This document shows, piece after piece, positions 55,048-63,971 of a DNA stretch of 64,000 nucleotides. Source of the stretch: a bacterium 0.1xD8-71 (GTDB lineage: Bacteria > Bacillota > Clostridia > Lachnospirales > Lachnospiraceae); NCBI GenBank assembly GCA_003612405.1, contig RAYR01000004.1:1-64000 (forward strand), in the 5' to 3' direction. Every line of letters begins with the position of its first letter. Position 1 is the stretch's first letter. The notes under the pieces were generated by a model that saw nothing but the letters and a program-made list of their open reading frames with translations, ran no database searches and was not told where the DNA came from. Made by a program: the position numbers and the translations under genes.

Positions 55048-56247
55048 CTACTCCTGCGCCGGCACCTCTTCTTCTATATACTCCCCGGCGTCCTCATAGC
55101 TCTCCTCGGCATCCTCTTCTGCATATTCTCCGGTATACTCCTCCTCATAGGACTCCTCTGTATACTCTTCCTCATCGTCATAGAGGTAATCTTCATAGCG
55201 GAAACCAGGCGCATCTTTGGCCTGTGTCTCACTCTTGATATCAATCTTATACCCGGTAAGTCTTGCCGCCAGCCTTGCGTTCTGTCCTTCTTTGCCGATG
55301 GCCAGGGAAAGCTGATAGTCCGGCACCACAACCTTGGCCGTCTTCTCATCAGGATCCGCAAACACCGCCACAATCTTAGCCGGGGAAAGCGCGTTCTGAA
55401 TCAGGTTACCCGGATTTTCATCCCAGTTTACAATATCAATCTTCTCTCCGCACAGTTCATCCACAATGGAGTTGACCCTGGCACCGTTAATACCCACGCA
55501 GGCACCCACAGCATCTACATTGGGATTATTGGAACGCACGGCAATCTTGGTCCTGCTTCCTGCCTCTCTGGCAATGCTCATGATCTCCACAGTGCCGTCC
55601 TTAATCTCTGTCACCTCGGACTCAAACAGTCTCTTGACCAATTCCGGATGGGTACGGCTTACCAGGATTCTGGGGCCTTTCGGTGTATTCTTCACCTCCA
55701 GGATATACACCTTAATTCTCTCGGTGGGTCTGAAATTCTCTCCCTTCACCTGTTCATTTTCATTTAAGATGGCATCCGCCTTACCCAGGTTAATAGAAAT
55801 ATTTCTCCCAACATAGCGCTGCACGATGCCGGTAACCACATCCTTCTCTTTCTCAAAGTACTGGTTATAGATAACACTTCTCTCTTCCTCGCGGATTTTC
55901 TGCAAGATCACACTTTTGGCGTTCTGGGTGGCAATACGTCCAAATTCTTTGGACTTGATTTCCACACGGATCAGATCTCCGACTTTGGCGTCCTCTGATA
56001 TTTCCTGTGCCTCTGTCAGGGAAATCTGCATCACAGAATCCTCCACTTCCTCTACAACTTCCTTCTCCGCATAACAGAAGAAATCGCAGGTATCCCTGTC
56101 AATCTCCACTTTCACGTTATCCGCCTTGCCGAAATGATTCTTGCAGGCCGTGATCAGTGAATTTTCGATTGCCTCAAAGAGAGTTTCCTTGCTGATTTCC
56201 TTCTCTCTCTCCAGGATATCCAACGCTTCCATCAATTCCTTATTCAT
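55048..56247 (-). CDS. nusA: transcription termination/antitermination factor NusA
   Basis: 399 residues: N-domain (MNKELMEALDILEREKEIS), S1 domain (VVTGIVQRYVGRNISI), and KH domains with VGACVGINGARVNSIVDEL and LAIGKEGQNARLAARLTG. The last 50 residues are an odd Glu/Tyr/Asp repeat tail (YTEESYEEEYTGEY and similar), encoded by repetitive DNA, whose role is unknown. Second gene of the rimP operon. Confidence 0.96.
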   Translation of the reverse strand: MNKELMEALDILEREKEISKETLFEAIENSLITACKNHFGKADNVKVEIDRDTCDFFCYAEKEVVEEVEDSVMQISLTEAQEISEDAKVGDLIRVEIKSKEFGRIATQNAKSVILQKIREEERSVIYNQYFEKEKDVVTGIVQRYVGRNISINLGKADAILNENEQVKGENFRPTERIKVYILEVKNTPKGPRILVSRTHPELVKRLFESEVTEIKDGTVEIMSIAREAGSRTKIAVRSNNPNVDAVGACVGINGARVNSIVDELCGEKIDIVNWDENPGNLIQNALSPAKIVAVFADPDEKTAKVVVPDYQLSLAIGKEGQNARLAARLTGYKIDIKSETQAKDAPGFRYEDYLYDDEEEYTEESYEEEYTGEYAEEDAEESYEDAGEYIEEEVPAQE

Positions 56248-56287
56248 TTTCCATTATCCTCCTATGTTCACCAGATTTATAATACGG

Positions 56288-56752
56288 TTACAGATTCAGT
56301 GCCAGTTTTATCAGGGCGATGTCCGCCCTCTCAAATACGCGCAGGCCGTTCTCTTCTTCAATGGTAATCTGCGCATCATCATATGCCTTTAAGATTCCTG
56401 CAAATTCTTTCTGCTTATCAATCGGCTTATAAGTCTTGATTTCCACCGCTTCCCCCAGACTCCTCTTAAGATGTCTGTCCTTCTTCAGTGTCCTGCCAAG
56501 GCCGGGACTGCTGACTTCCAGAATATACGCATCCGGAATAAAGTCCTCTTCGTCCAGCACATCGGACAATTCACGGCTCACATTCTCACAGTCCAGGATA
56601 TTGACGCCGTCCGGCTTGTCAATATAAACCCGCAGATAATAGTCTCTCCCCTCCTTCACATACTCTACATCGTAGACTTCCACTGCAAATTTTTCCACAA
56701 TAGGTTGGAGCAGCTTCTCCGTCCGTTCTTCATATGTCTCTCTTTTCGACAT
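56288..56752 (-). CDS. rimP: ribosome maturation factor RimP
   Basis: 154 residues from MSKRETYEERTEKL, with AAAGGAG seven bases upstream of this ATG. Motifs: VDKPDGVNILDCENVSRELS and YILEVSSPGLGRTLKKDRH. Assists 30S assembly. First gene of the operon, reading from the promoter at 56846-56874. Confidence 0.94.
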   Translation of the reverse strand: MSKRETYEERTEKLLQPIVEKFAVEVYDVEYVKEGRDYYLRVYIDKPDGVNILDCENVSRELSDVLDEEDFIPDAYILEVSSPGLGRTLKKDRHLKRSLGEAVEIKTYKPIDKQKEFAGILKAYDDAQITIEEENGLRVFERADIALIKLALNL

Positions 56753-56787
56753 ACCCATACTCCTTTACATCCGCCTGGCAGACCCGA

Positions 56788-56815
56788 AAAGAGTGGACTC
56801 GCAAGTCCACTCTTT
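56788..56815 (-). promoter_or_regulatory. rimP leader hairpin
   Basis: Perfect 12-bp stem AAAGAGTGGACT / AGTCCACTCTTT with a TGCG tetraloop in minus-strand reading, between the operon promoter and rimP. The minus-strand tail is TTTTC, a weak terminator. It could attenuate the operon; hairpins at this site are familiar upstream of rimP in Lachnospiraceae. Confidence 0.65.
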
Positions 56816-56845
56816 ATCTCAGTAACTATTCTTAATACTTTTGCT

Positions 56846-56874
56846 ATTATAGCACCAATTTTTCCCTATTGCAA
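56846..56874 (-). promoter_or_regulatory. sigma-A promoter of the rimP-ribF operon
   Basis: Minus-strand TTGCAA and TATAAT with a 17-bp spacer, about 95 bases before rimP. Confidence 0.8.
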
Positions 56875-56970
56875 GCACTTTTGGGAAGCATAATTGACAG
56901 ATGCACGGATATCTATTACTCTATAATCATCCGGTCTGTTATCATTCCATACCACAATGCAGGGGGCATT

Positions 56971-58881
56971 ATGCAAAAGAACGCAAAATTTACATTACTA
57001 TTACAACTGTTCCAGAGTTTTCTGACTACCTGGGCCCTGATGAAAGCGGCCCGTATGGAACCTGGCAATATTCTGACTTTTGTTTTTTTCCTTCTTGTAT
57101 TTTTCTTTTACCGTCATGTCAGCCGCCGGTTAGACGCCAGACATCCTCTTTTACTACAGGGAGAATTAATCGAAAACAGTGCCATGGACATTTCCATCCT
57201 GCACACAGACAAAGTCACTGACCATGCAGCATTGACCATTTCCGTCATTTATACACTATTATATATGCTGGTGGATTATTCTTATTACATAGAACTTCTC
57301 ACAAGCAGGCTTTACCGGTTTATCATCCTTGCCGTGGTATTTACCGGATTTGTGACGCTGTTTTATTATCTGTTAAAGTTTCTGTTCTCCTATACCTGCA
57401 ACAAAATGAATCTGTACAAAATCCTGCGGACTGACTGGCAGGATACTCCCTATACATACACCGGCCGCTGCCGCAGGCTCTCTGTCTGCCTGACGGCTCT
57501 TGTAAACTTCTACAGGAATCACACCGCCCTGTGTTCGTTTCTCATCTGTCTGTTCTGTTGGCTGCCATACTTTCTCTATCAATATCCGGGCATCATGACG
57601 CCGGACAGCATCAACCAGTTTGCCCAGATTCTTGGCGAATCCCCCTACAGCAACCATCATCCCTGGACACACACCATGCTGTTTGGATTCTTTTACCATA
57701 CAGGCTATGCGCTGACCGGTAATATGGTAGCAGCCGTATCCTGCTATACCTTATTCCAGATGTGCCTGCTTTCCGGAAGTATCGCTTACTTTATAAGCAC
57801 TCTGCGCATCTACAGGATACGTCCTTTTATCCTGCTTATGATCACGGCCTTCTATGCGCTCATTCCTTACCATGCAGTCTTTTCCGTCACAATCTGGAAA
57901 GATATTCCTTTTGCGGCGGCGGTATTGTTCTTTGGCTGCACCATTCTCCGCCTGACCTATATGGATAAGGTACGTTTCCGGGAAATGGCCGCTTTTACCC
58001 TGTCCGGCATCATGATCTGTCTGTTCCGCTCAAACGGCTGGTATGCCTTTGTGTTTGCCCTGCCTTTTCTGTTATTTATCTATCATAAACGGGCCAGAGT
58101 TTTTTACCCGGCACTTTTTATCATTCTCTGCACTGCCATCATCGTGAAGTATCCGGTGATGAACGCCTTTCATGTGGAACAGCCGGACTTTATCGAATCC
58201 GTCTGTATTCCCATGCAGCAGATCACAGCCGTCATCTGCAATGACCGGGCGTTGTCCGAAGAACAGCTTGATCTGGTGGAAAACGTAGTGGATCTTACCT
58301 ATATCAAAGATCTGTACAATCCCACCTTCGCAGATAATATCAAAGAACTTGTGCGGGCAGGAAATCAGGATTATCTGACTTCCCACAAGAAAGAATTCCT
58401 AAAGCTCTGGATAGACCTGGGCCTGCGCTACCCGGGGGACTACCTCACCGCCTATGTAAAACAAACCTACGGCTACTGGTATCCTGACTCCTTCTATCTG
58501 GTGGCGGAAGCAGAGGGTGTCAGCGCCACCAGATACGGCGTCTCCCATACGCCGCTGATCGGCGGCCCTCTGGTTATCAAAGGCAAAGAGATTGCCATTA
58601 AACTGGGCAGTATGGTACCCATCTATGGCACCCTCTGGAGTATGGGCGTTGCCTGCTGGATTATGATTTTCAGTATCGGCACTGTGATCATCCGCCGGGA
58701 ATATCATAAACTGACCTGCTATCTGCCCAGTACAGCGCTTCTTCTTACCGTTTTAATTGCAACGCCTGTGGCCACAGAATTCCGCTATGTTTATTTTATG
58801 GTGTTCAGCCTGCCCTTTTATCTGATCACAGCCATGCTTCCGGATTCCACCTGTCCGCCTCCGGAAAAAAGACGTCCATGA
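56971..58881 (+). CDS. polytopic membrane protein, DUF6020-like
   Basis: 636 residues from MQKNAKFTLLLQ, with AGGGGG four bases before the ATG. About twelve or more hydrophobic segments, among them FVFFLLVFFFYRHV, FIILAVVFTGFVTLFYYLL and FILLMITAFYALIPYHAVF, plus a hydrophilic loop (about 440-560) with PGIMTPDSINQFAQ and NHHPWTHTMLFG nearer the middle. The PDS/HHPW region resembles glycosyltransferase-39/DUF6020 membrane enzymes. Likely lipid-linked sugar transfer at the cell envelope, but no enzymatic proof is visible. Diverges from rimP. Confidence 0.75.
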   Translation: MQKNAKFTLLLQLFQSFLTTWALMKAARMEPGNILTFVFFLLVFFFYRHVSRRLDARHPLLLQGELIENSAMDISILHTDKVTDHAALTISVIYTLLYMLVDYSYYIELLTSRLYRFIILAVVFTGFVTLFYYLLKFLFSYTCNKMNLYKILRTDWQDTPYTYTGRCRRLSVCLTALVNFYRNHTALCSFLICLFCWLPYFLYQYPGIMTPDSINQFAQILGESPYSNHHPWTHTMLFGFFYHTGYALTGNMVAAVSCYTLFQMCLLSGSIAYFISTLRIYRIRPFILLMITAFYALIPYHAVFSVTIWKDIPFAAAVLFFGCTILRLTYMDKVRFREMAAFTLSGIMICLFRSNGWYAFVFALPFLLFIYHKRARVFYPALFIILCTAIIVKYPVMNAFHVEQPDFIESVCIPMQQITAVICNDRALSEEQLDLVENVVDLTYIKDLYNPTFADNIKELVRAGNQDYLTSHKKEFLKLWIDLGLRYPGDYLTAYVKQTYGYWYPDSFYLVAEAEGVSATRYGVSHTPLIGGPLVIKGKEIAIKLGSMVPIYGTLWSMGVACWIMIFSIGTVIIRREYHKLTCYLPSTALLLTVLIATPVATEFRYVYFMVFSLPFYLITAMLPDSTCPPPEKRRP

Positions 58882-58882
58882 T

Positions 58883-58919
58883 AAAACCCCGGAAAGACAA
58901 ATTGTCCTTCCGGGGTTTT
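58883..58919. terminator. bidirectional terminator
   Basis: AAAACCCCGGAA-GACAA with its complement TTGTC-TTCCGGGGTTTT; T-runs on both strands. It serves the convergent DUF6020-like and gntP genes. Confidence 0.9.
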
Positions 58920-58956
58920 CTGATACTATGTTTTCCACACTGGCACAGGCCAGAAA

Positions 58957-60297
58957 TTATACCAGGAACAAAGATAACAGGAATACGATAATCAAGGTTG
59001 TCACGCCCATCACGGCTGTCACACCGGTCTGGCACTTATAGGCTGTCTTAGTATCCATATCGGAGAACTGGGATACCACCCAGAAGTATGAATCGTTGGC
59101 ATGGGATACGGTCATGGAACCCGCACCGATTACCATGATAACCAGGACTTTCGCAATCGGACTCGTAAATCCGAGTGCATCCATCATCGGCGCAATCATC
59201 GCTGATGTGGTAATCATTGCCACCGTAGATGCGCCCATGGCTGTCTTTAACAGTGCCGCAATCACGAAAGGAAGTACGATACCGATACCCAGACCCATCA
59301 TGGATCCGCTGAGGGTATCTGCAATGGGAAGCTTCTGTAAAATAGCGCCGAAGGAACCGCCTGCACCAGTGATTGCCAGAATACCTGCCGAGTTGGTAAC
59401 ACCCTCGGTAATCCATTTTAAGGTATTTCCCTTTTCCTCTTTGGGAATCAGCGTCATGGCTAAGAACACGCCCAGAATCAACGCGATAACCGGATTACCC
59501 ACGAAGGAAACGATCATCTTAACGACGCCCTCCCCAAAAGGTGCGCTGGGGAAATCACCCACAGACTTCAATGCAATCAGAACGATCGGCAGAAGAATCG
59601 GGGAGAAACTGTGTAAAGTGCCCGGAAGTTTACCGTATTTTTCTATCAGTTCTTCCACTGTGTACTCCGGATTTGCCGGGATGTCAATCTTGCTCGCCAC
59701 TTTCTTGGCATAAATAATCGCCACCAGTGTAACCGGAATGGAAATCAGAAGACCAACCAGAATTGTCAGACCCAGATCTGCCTCCAGCGTACCTGCCATG
59801 GCAATCGGCCCGGGTGTGGGCGGCACCAGACAGTGGGTTGCATACAGACCGCCGGAAAGCGCTGTCGCCATCACTGCCAAAGATACGTTACTCTGGCTTG
59901 CAAGTGCTCTTGAGATCGGGCTTAAGATAACGAAACCGGAATCACAGAATACCGGGATACCCGTTACATAACCTGTAAGACCCATGGTAAGTACACTGTT
60001 CTTCTTACCCACCACTTTGAGAATACTGTTGGCCATTGTAAGCGCCGCACCAGTCTTCTCCAGAATCGTACCGATGATCGTACCCGCCAGGATAACGATA
60101 CCGATACTGGCCAGAATGTTACCGAAACCACTCTTGACCGTAGCAATCACATCCTCTGTGGGAATACCGCAGACGAGGCCGACCACCACTGCGACTACCA
60201 CCAGCACAAGGAACGGATGCTGTTTGAACTTTGAGATTGCAATTACCATGGCCACCACCGACAGTACGATAACCGCAAACATGAATAGAGCTGACAT
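58957..60297 (-). CDS. GntP-family gluconate/sugar-acid permease
   Basis: Proton-coupled uptake of gluconate or related sugar acids. 446 residues from MSALFMFAVIVLSVV; GGAGGG precedes the ATG. Ten to twelve helices with conserved FGNILASIGIVILAG, TGYVTGIPVFCDSGFVIL, THCLVPPTPGPIA and SHANDSYFWVVSQFSD. In this locus glycerate is the likely substrate because glycerate kinase is two genes upstream. Confidence 0.92.
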   Translation of the reverse strand: MSALFMFAVIVLSVVAMVIAISKFKQHPFLVLVVVAVVVGLVCGIPTEDVIATVKSGFGNILASIGIVILAGTIIGTILEKTGAALTMANSILKVVGKKNSVLTMGLTGYVTGIPVFCDSGFVILSPISRALASQSNVSLAVMATALSGGLYATHCLVPPTPGPIAMAGTLEADLGLTILVGLLISIPVTLVAIIYAKKVASKIDIPANPEYTVEELIEKYGKLPGTLHSFSPILLPIVLIALKSVGDFPSAPFGEGVVKMIVSFVGNPVIALILGVFLAMTLIPKEEKGNTLKWITEGVTNSAGILAITGAGGSFGAILQKLPIADTLSGSMMGLGIGIVLPFVIAALLKTAMGASTVAMITTSAMIAPMMDALGFTSPIAKVLVIMVIGAGSMTVSHANDSYFWVVSQFSDMDTKTAYKCQTGVTAVMGVTTLIIVFLLSLFLV

Positions 60298-60395
60298 ACT
60301 TTTACCCTCCTTTGATAACTTATGCCCCATAAGACATATAATCTATTAAAGAAAAGGATTTTCTCCTCCTCTTTCCCTCATGTTGGAAGATCCCC

Positions 60396-61229
60396 TCAGG
60401 GAAGGAAAATACAATCTCCCGCTTTCAGATGGGAAAAGACTGTGCCGTCCGCACTCTCCCCCATGCGTTTCTGTGCCGTCTCACCGGTACAGTGGTTAAA
60501 CCCTGCGATACCAATCCCCATATCCCGCAGGATATCCATGGTTGCCGACAGACGTTCTTCATCCGCCTCCACCAGATGAGACCCGCCGAATACTGCATAG
60601 ACCGGCCTTGTGAAACGCTCTTTCACCGTCTCCACCATATTTAAAATTCCCGGGTGGCTGCATCCCACAATCACCACCAGACCTTTTTCGCTCTCCACCA
60701 CCAGACAGACCTCATCCGGAAAATCATCTTCAATCATGCCGGCTGCCGTCTGCCGCACAAATCTTGCGGGCGCTTTCTCAAATGCATATTTTCTCTGAAA
60801 ACTTCCCACCACATGACATCCCGGGAAAAGTGTGATACTCTCCTCACAGATTCGATGCTCGATTTGCTTTTTCTCCAGGAAATCCCGTCCGAACCCGCAG
60901 CCCAGATATACATACTTGCCGCCGTCCCGGGCATACTTCTCTTCAAAAAAGTGCGGCCCTGTAATCAACGGTGCACATATGCCATGGGAAACCATATCCG
61001 GGTAGCCTCCTGCGTGATCATAATGACTATGGCTTAATACCACATAATCCACATCTTTCAGGGACACATTCATCCTTTTGGCATTTTGCCGCGCCGCTTT
61101 GCCCGCGCTGCAATCAAACAGAATCTTTTTATCCTCTGTCTCCACCAGAAAAGACAGTCCGTGCTCCGCCTGTAACGACCTGTTCTGTGAAAGCTGGTTT
61201 TCCAATAAAGTGCGCAGAATCATCTTCAT
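60396..61229 (-). CDS. metallo-beta-lactamase-fold hydrolase (DHPP-synthase-like)
   Basis: 277 residues. Metal-binding VVLSHSHYDHAGGYPD, then VIVGCSHPGILNMVE, and FGGSHLV; N-terminal LFDCSAGKAARQN. The pattern is that of the MBL group annotated as 7,8-dihydropterin-6-methyl-aminobenzene-phosphate synthase-like. RBS AAGGAAGG. Sits between glycerate kinase and gntP; a role in glycerate metabolism is inferred only from its position. Confidence 0.85.
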   Translation of the reverse strand: MKMILRTLLENQLSQNRSLQAEHGLSFLVETEDKKILFDCSAGKAARQNAKRMNVSLKDVDYVVLSHSHYDHAGGYPDMVSHGICAPLITGPHFFEEKYARDGGKYVYLGCGFGRDFLEKKQIEHRICEESITLFPGCHVVGSFQRKYAFEKAPARFVRQTAAGMIEDDFPDEVCLVVESEKGLVVIVGCSHPGILNMVETVKERFTRPVYAVFGGSHLVEADEERLSATMDILRDMGIGIAGFNHCTGETAQKRMGESADGTVFSHLKAGDCIFLP

Positions 61230-61296
61230 GACCTTCCTTTCTGTCCTGCTGTCGTATTTGCCTCTCCACCGCAGTTATAAAGCCTTGCAGACTCCC

Positions 61297-62529
61297 TCAG
61301 CGTCTGATCAGCAGCACGGCCACATCGTTTACGTTGGTTCCCGTGGCACCTGTGATAATCAATCCGTCTGTCTTAGAGAGTGCATGATAGGCGTCATTAT
61401 CCTGCAATACATCGTAGATGGAGATCCCCTTGGCAAGGAGCTTATCTCTTGTGGTATCGTCACTGTAACCGCCCGCCGCATCCGTGGGGCCGTCCGTGCC
61501 GTCACTTCCCACACTGAATACCGCCATATCCCTAAGGCCTGCAATCCCTTCCGCCGCCGCCAGCGCAAGTTCCTGATTCCGTCCGCCTTTGCCCTTTCCT
61601 GTCAGATGCACTACTGTCTCCCCGCCTGCAAGAAAGGCCATGCTTTTATCTGTATTCTGATGCGTCCTGGCAATGGCGGCTAAGAATCTGCCCGCCTCTC
61701 TCGCCTCACAGTTCAACTGGTCTGTCAGCACATGCGGCTCGTATCCAAGCGCCTCGCAGGCTGATGCCGCAGCCCGGCACAGATCGGACACACTGCCCGT
61801 AATCTGTGTTTCTACATTATATAATTCTTCCGGCGTTTCTTTGCCAAGAAGCCCCCGCGCCTCATCAGAAAGCTTCAGCTTATATTTCTCTGCAATCGCA
61901 AGTGCTTCCTCACAGGTAGAGGAATCCGGGTAGGCCGGGCCGGAAGCAATCATATCCAGGGGATCCCCCAGAATATCACTGAGCACAATACTGAATACCC
62001 GGGCCGGTTCACAGGCAAGTGCAAATCTGCCGCCTTTTACCGCCGAAAGCCGCTTACGGATGGTATTCATCTCCACAATATCTGCGCCACAGGCCAGAAG
62101 CTGTGTGGTAATATCCTGCAATTCTTCCCCGGACACCAGAGGCTTCTCAAACAATGCAGAGCCGCCGCCGGAGAGCAGAAAAACTACCACATCCTCACTG
62201 CCTGCCCGTGCCACCAGATCGAGCGCCGCCTGGGTTGCCAGATAAGAATTCTCGTCCGGCACCGGATGACCGGCTTCAAAACATTGTGTTCTGGGTATGT
62301 CACCCTTCACATGATCATACTTTGTCACTACCACGCCGGCTTCCAGTCTGTCTGCCAGGATATCTGCCGCCGCTTTCCCCATCTGCCAGCCTGCCTTGCC
62401 GACAGCTACCATATAAATCTTCCCCTGCCCGAATTCTTTGCCTTTCAGGGCCTTCGCCACTGCCTCATCCGGCAGTACCGCCTGAATAGACTTCTTGATG
62501 ATCTGATCTGCTTCTTCCCGTAATCTCAT
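61297..62529 (-). CDS. glycerate 2-kinase (MOFRL family)
   Basis: Phosphorylates glycerate to 2-phosphoglycerate. 410 residues: N-terminal DUF4147 part (VAVGKAGWQMGKAA, VFLLSGGGSALFEKP, MNTIRKRLSAVKGGR) and MOFRL C-terminal part (AFLAGGETVVHLTGKGKGGRNQELAL, here as GGETVVHLTGKGKGG, and VGSDGTDGPTDAAGG). Together with GntP and CdaR this forms a glycerate-use operon. Confidence 0.93.
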   Translation of the reverse strand: MRLREEADQIIKKSIQAVLPDEAVAKALKGKEFGQGKIYMVAVGKAGWQMGKAAADILADRLEAGVVVTKYDHVKGDIPRTQCFEAGHPVPDENSYLATQAALDLVARAGSEDVVVFLLSGGGSALFEKPLVSGEELQDITTQLLACGADIVEMNTIRKRLSAVKGGRFALACEPARVFSIVLSDILGDPLDMIASGPAYPDSSTCEEALAIAEKYKLKLSDEARGLLGKETPEELYNVETQITGSVSDLCRAAASACEALGYEPHVLTDQLNCEAREAGRFLAAIARTHQNTDKSMAFLAGGETVVHLTGKGKGGRNQELALAAAEGIAGLRDMAVFSVGSDGTDGPTDAAGGYSDDTTRDKLLAKGISIYDVLQDNDAYHALSKTDGLIITGATGTNVNDVAVLLIRR

Positions 62530-62592
62530 AGCGCCTCGCTTTCATCAGACTAAACCCATTCGACTAATTGTATAATTTCACCAATAAAATTT

Positions 62593-62624
62593 AAAAAAAG
62601 AAGATTTTTTTGTAATCTTCTTTT
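62593..62624 (-). terminator. intrinsic terminator after cdaR
   Basis: Minus-strand stem AAAAGAAGATT / AATCTTCTTTT followed by a T-run, 90 bases beyond the cdaR stop. Confidence 0.75.
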
Positions 62625-62650
62625 AAAATACTACATCTTTTTCGGTTTGT

Positions 62651-62670
62651 ATATGTTACAGAACACATAT
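62651..62670. promoter_or_regulatory. candidate CdaR operator
   Basis: ATATGT and ACATAT form an inverted repeat with an 8-bp spacer, between the regulator and glycerate kinase genes. No clean promoter was found beside it, so the assignment is tentative. Confidence 0.3.
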
Positions 62671-62713
62671 GTTTTTATAAATTTTTGTCTTTTAGAACAA
62701 TCACCATTTTCCA

Positions 62714-63874
62714 TCATAAATTACGAAACAGAAACTGCATATCATTACCTGCGTTCTGGTAAAACTGCAACGCCATATAATATACGGCCGCTCCGCCCGG
62801 TGTCCGGATATCCCGGCCGTTTAATGTCTCCATCTTCTTTAACTTATACTGAATGGTATTCTTGTGCATATAAAGTTTATCTGCCATTCTGGACAGGGAG
62901 CCATCCTCTGCAAAGAACACATCAATCAGTTTCATAAAGGCGTCCAGTTCCTCTTCTCCCACGCCGGGAAAGAGCTTGTCAAGATATTCAGCCCTGACCT
63001 CATCCGGAATATCTTTCAGGAAAAGTTCCACATACAGATCCTTATAAAAGACAGTCTCCCCAGGTCTTCCAGCCTCCGCCGCGCGTTCCGCTTCCTTGCA
63101 CAGCTGACTGATATGGATGCTTCCCCCATCCACCGAATCAATCCCGATTATCACCTTCTCCTCATACTTATCCCACAGAAGCTTCCGGATATTCTCCGCC
63201 AGTTTCCCAATTCCTGCATCCTCACAGGCAGCTGTCAGACAAATCTGTTTCAAGGGTTCCCGCAGATAGAGAATCCCTTCCCTGTCCACATAATGACGCA
63301 CTGCGGATTCCATCTCCTCCAGCTTTCTCTGCCCTTCCTGGGTGGCAGAAAGTTTAGAATAACGCTCAAAACGGATAACCATGGCCCTGCGCGGTCTTGT
63401 GATATCAATACCAATCCTGACACCCCGCTCCACAAAACTCCTGTCATAACAGGCCCCGGACCTGGCGATCCATTCTTCCATAAAGCGGTATCTGACACGC
63501 CTGTCATATTTCCGGTGGTCTTTCAGACGGCTGTCCTCTACCATGATCTCTGTCATCCGGCGCACAATATTCCCATAACCGGCCACACGCTCCTTCTCAC
63601 CGGTAATTCCCACCACGCCCACAATCTCTCCTCGAATTGTAATCGGAAGGTTAATGCCCATCTTGGTGGTGGGATTCTCCATCTCCTCCGTGATATATAG
63701 TTCCGGCAGCTTCTCCTCAATGATACGGCGTGCCCCTGTATGAAGGGTTCCCAGGCGCGCCATGTCAGTGCTGGCCACAATATAGCCTTCCTGATCCATG
63801 AAGTTAATGTGCTCGTTGATTTCCCGGCCGATCTCTTCCACGATGGACTGGGCCGCTGTCTGTGATATGTACAT
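62714..63874 (-). CDS. CdaR-family sugar-diacid regulator
   Basis: Activator of glycerate/glucarate genes. 386 residues from MYISQTAAQSIVEEI, with GAGGAAAGATAAT before the ATG. Putative sugar-diacid recognition domain in the first 130 residues (INEHINFMDQEGYIVAST, LPITIRGEIVGVVGITG), a GGDEF-like middle part, and a PucR-type C-terminal HTH (LSRMADKLYMHKNTIQYKLKK). Upstream of the kinase, MBL and gntP genes that it probably controls. Confidence 0.9.
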   Translation of the reverse strand: MYISQTAAQSIVEEIGREINEHINFMDQEGYIVASTDMARLGTLHTGARRIIEEKLPELYITEEMENPTTKMGINLPITIRGEIVGVVGITGEKERVAGYGNIVRRMTEIMVEDSRLKDHRKYDRRVRYRFMEEWIARSGACYDRSFVERGVRIGIDITRPRRAMVIRFERYSKLSATQEGQRKLEEMESAVRHYVDREGILYLREPLKQICLTAACEDAGIGKLAENIRKLLWDKYEEKVIIGIDSVDGGSIHISQLCKEAERAAEAGRPGETVFYKDLYVELFLKDIPDEVRAEYLDKLFPGVGEEELDAFMKLIDVFFAEDGSLSRMADKLYMHKNTIQYKLKKMETLNGRDIRTPGGAAVYYMALQFYQNAGNDMQFLFRNL

Positions 63875-63894
63875 ATTATCTTTCCTCAATTAAC

Positions 63895-63937
63895 AAAAAA
63901 TGCCACAAACCTCATCTCTTCAAGGTTTCCAGCATTT
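63895..63937 (-). terminator. terminator between tRNA and cdaR
   Basis: Minus-strand arms AAATGC..GAAACCT and AGGTTT..GCATTT (12 of 15 paired) followed by TTTTTT, in front of the cdaR ribosome binding site. It ends transcription from the tRNA. Confidence 0.65.
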
Positions 63938-63971
63938 CTTCGGGTTGGGCTGTTATTTACTTAACAGTCAA

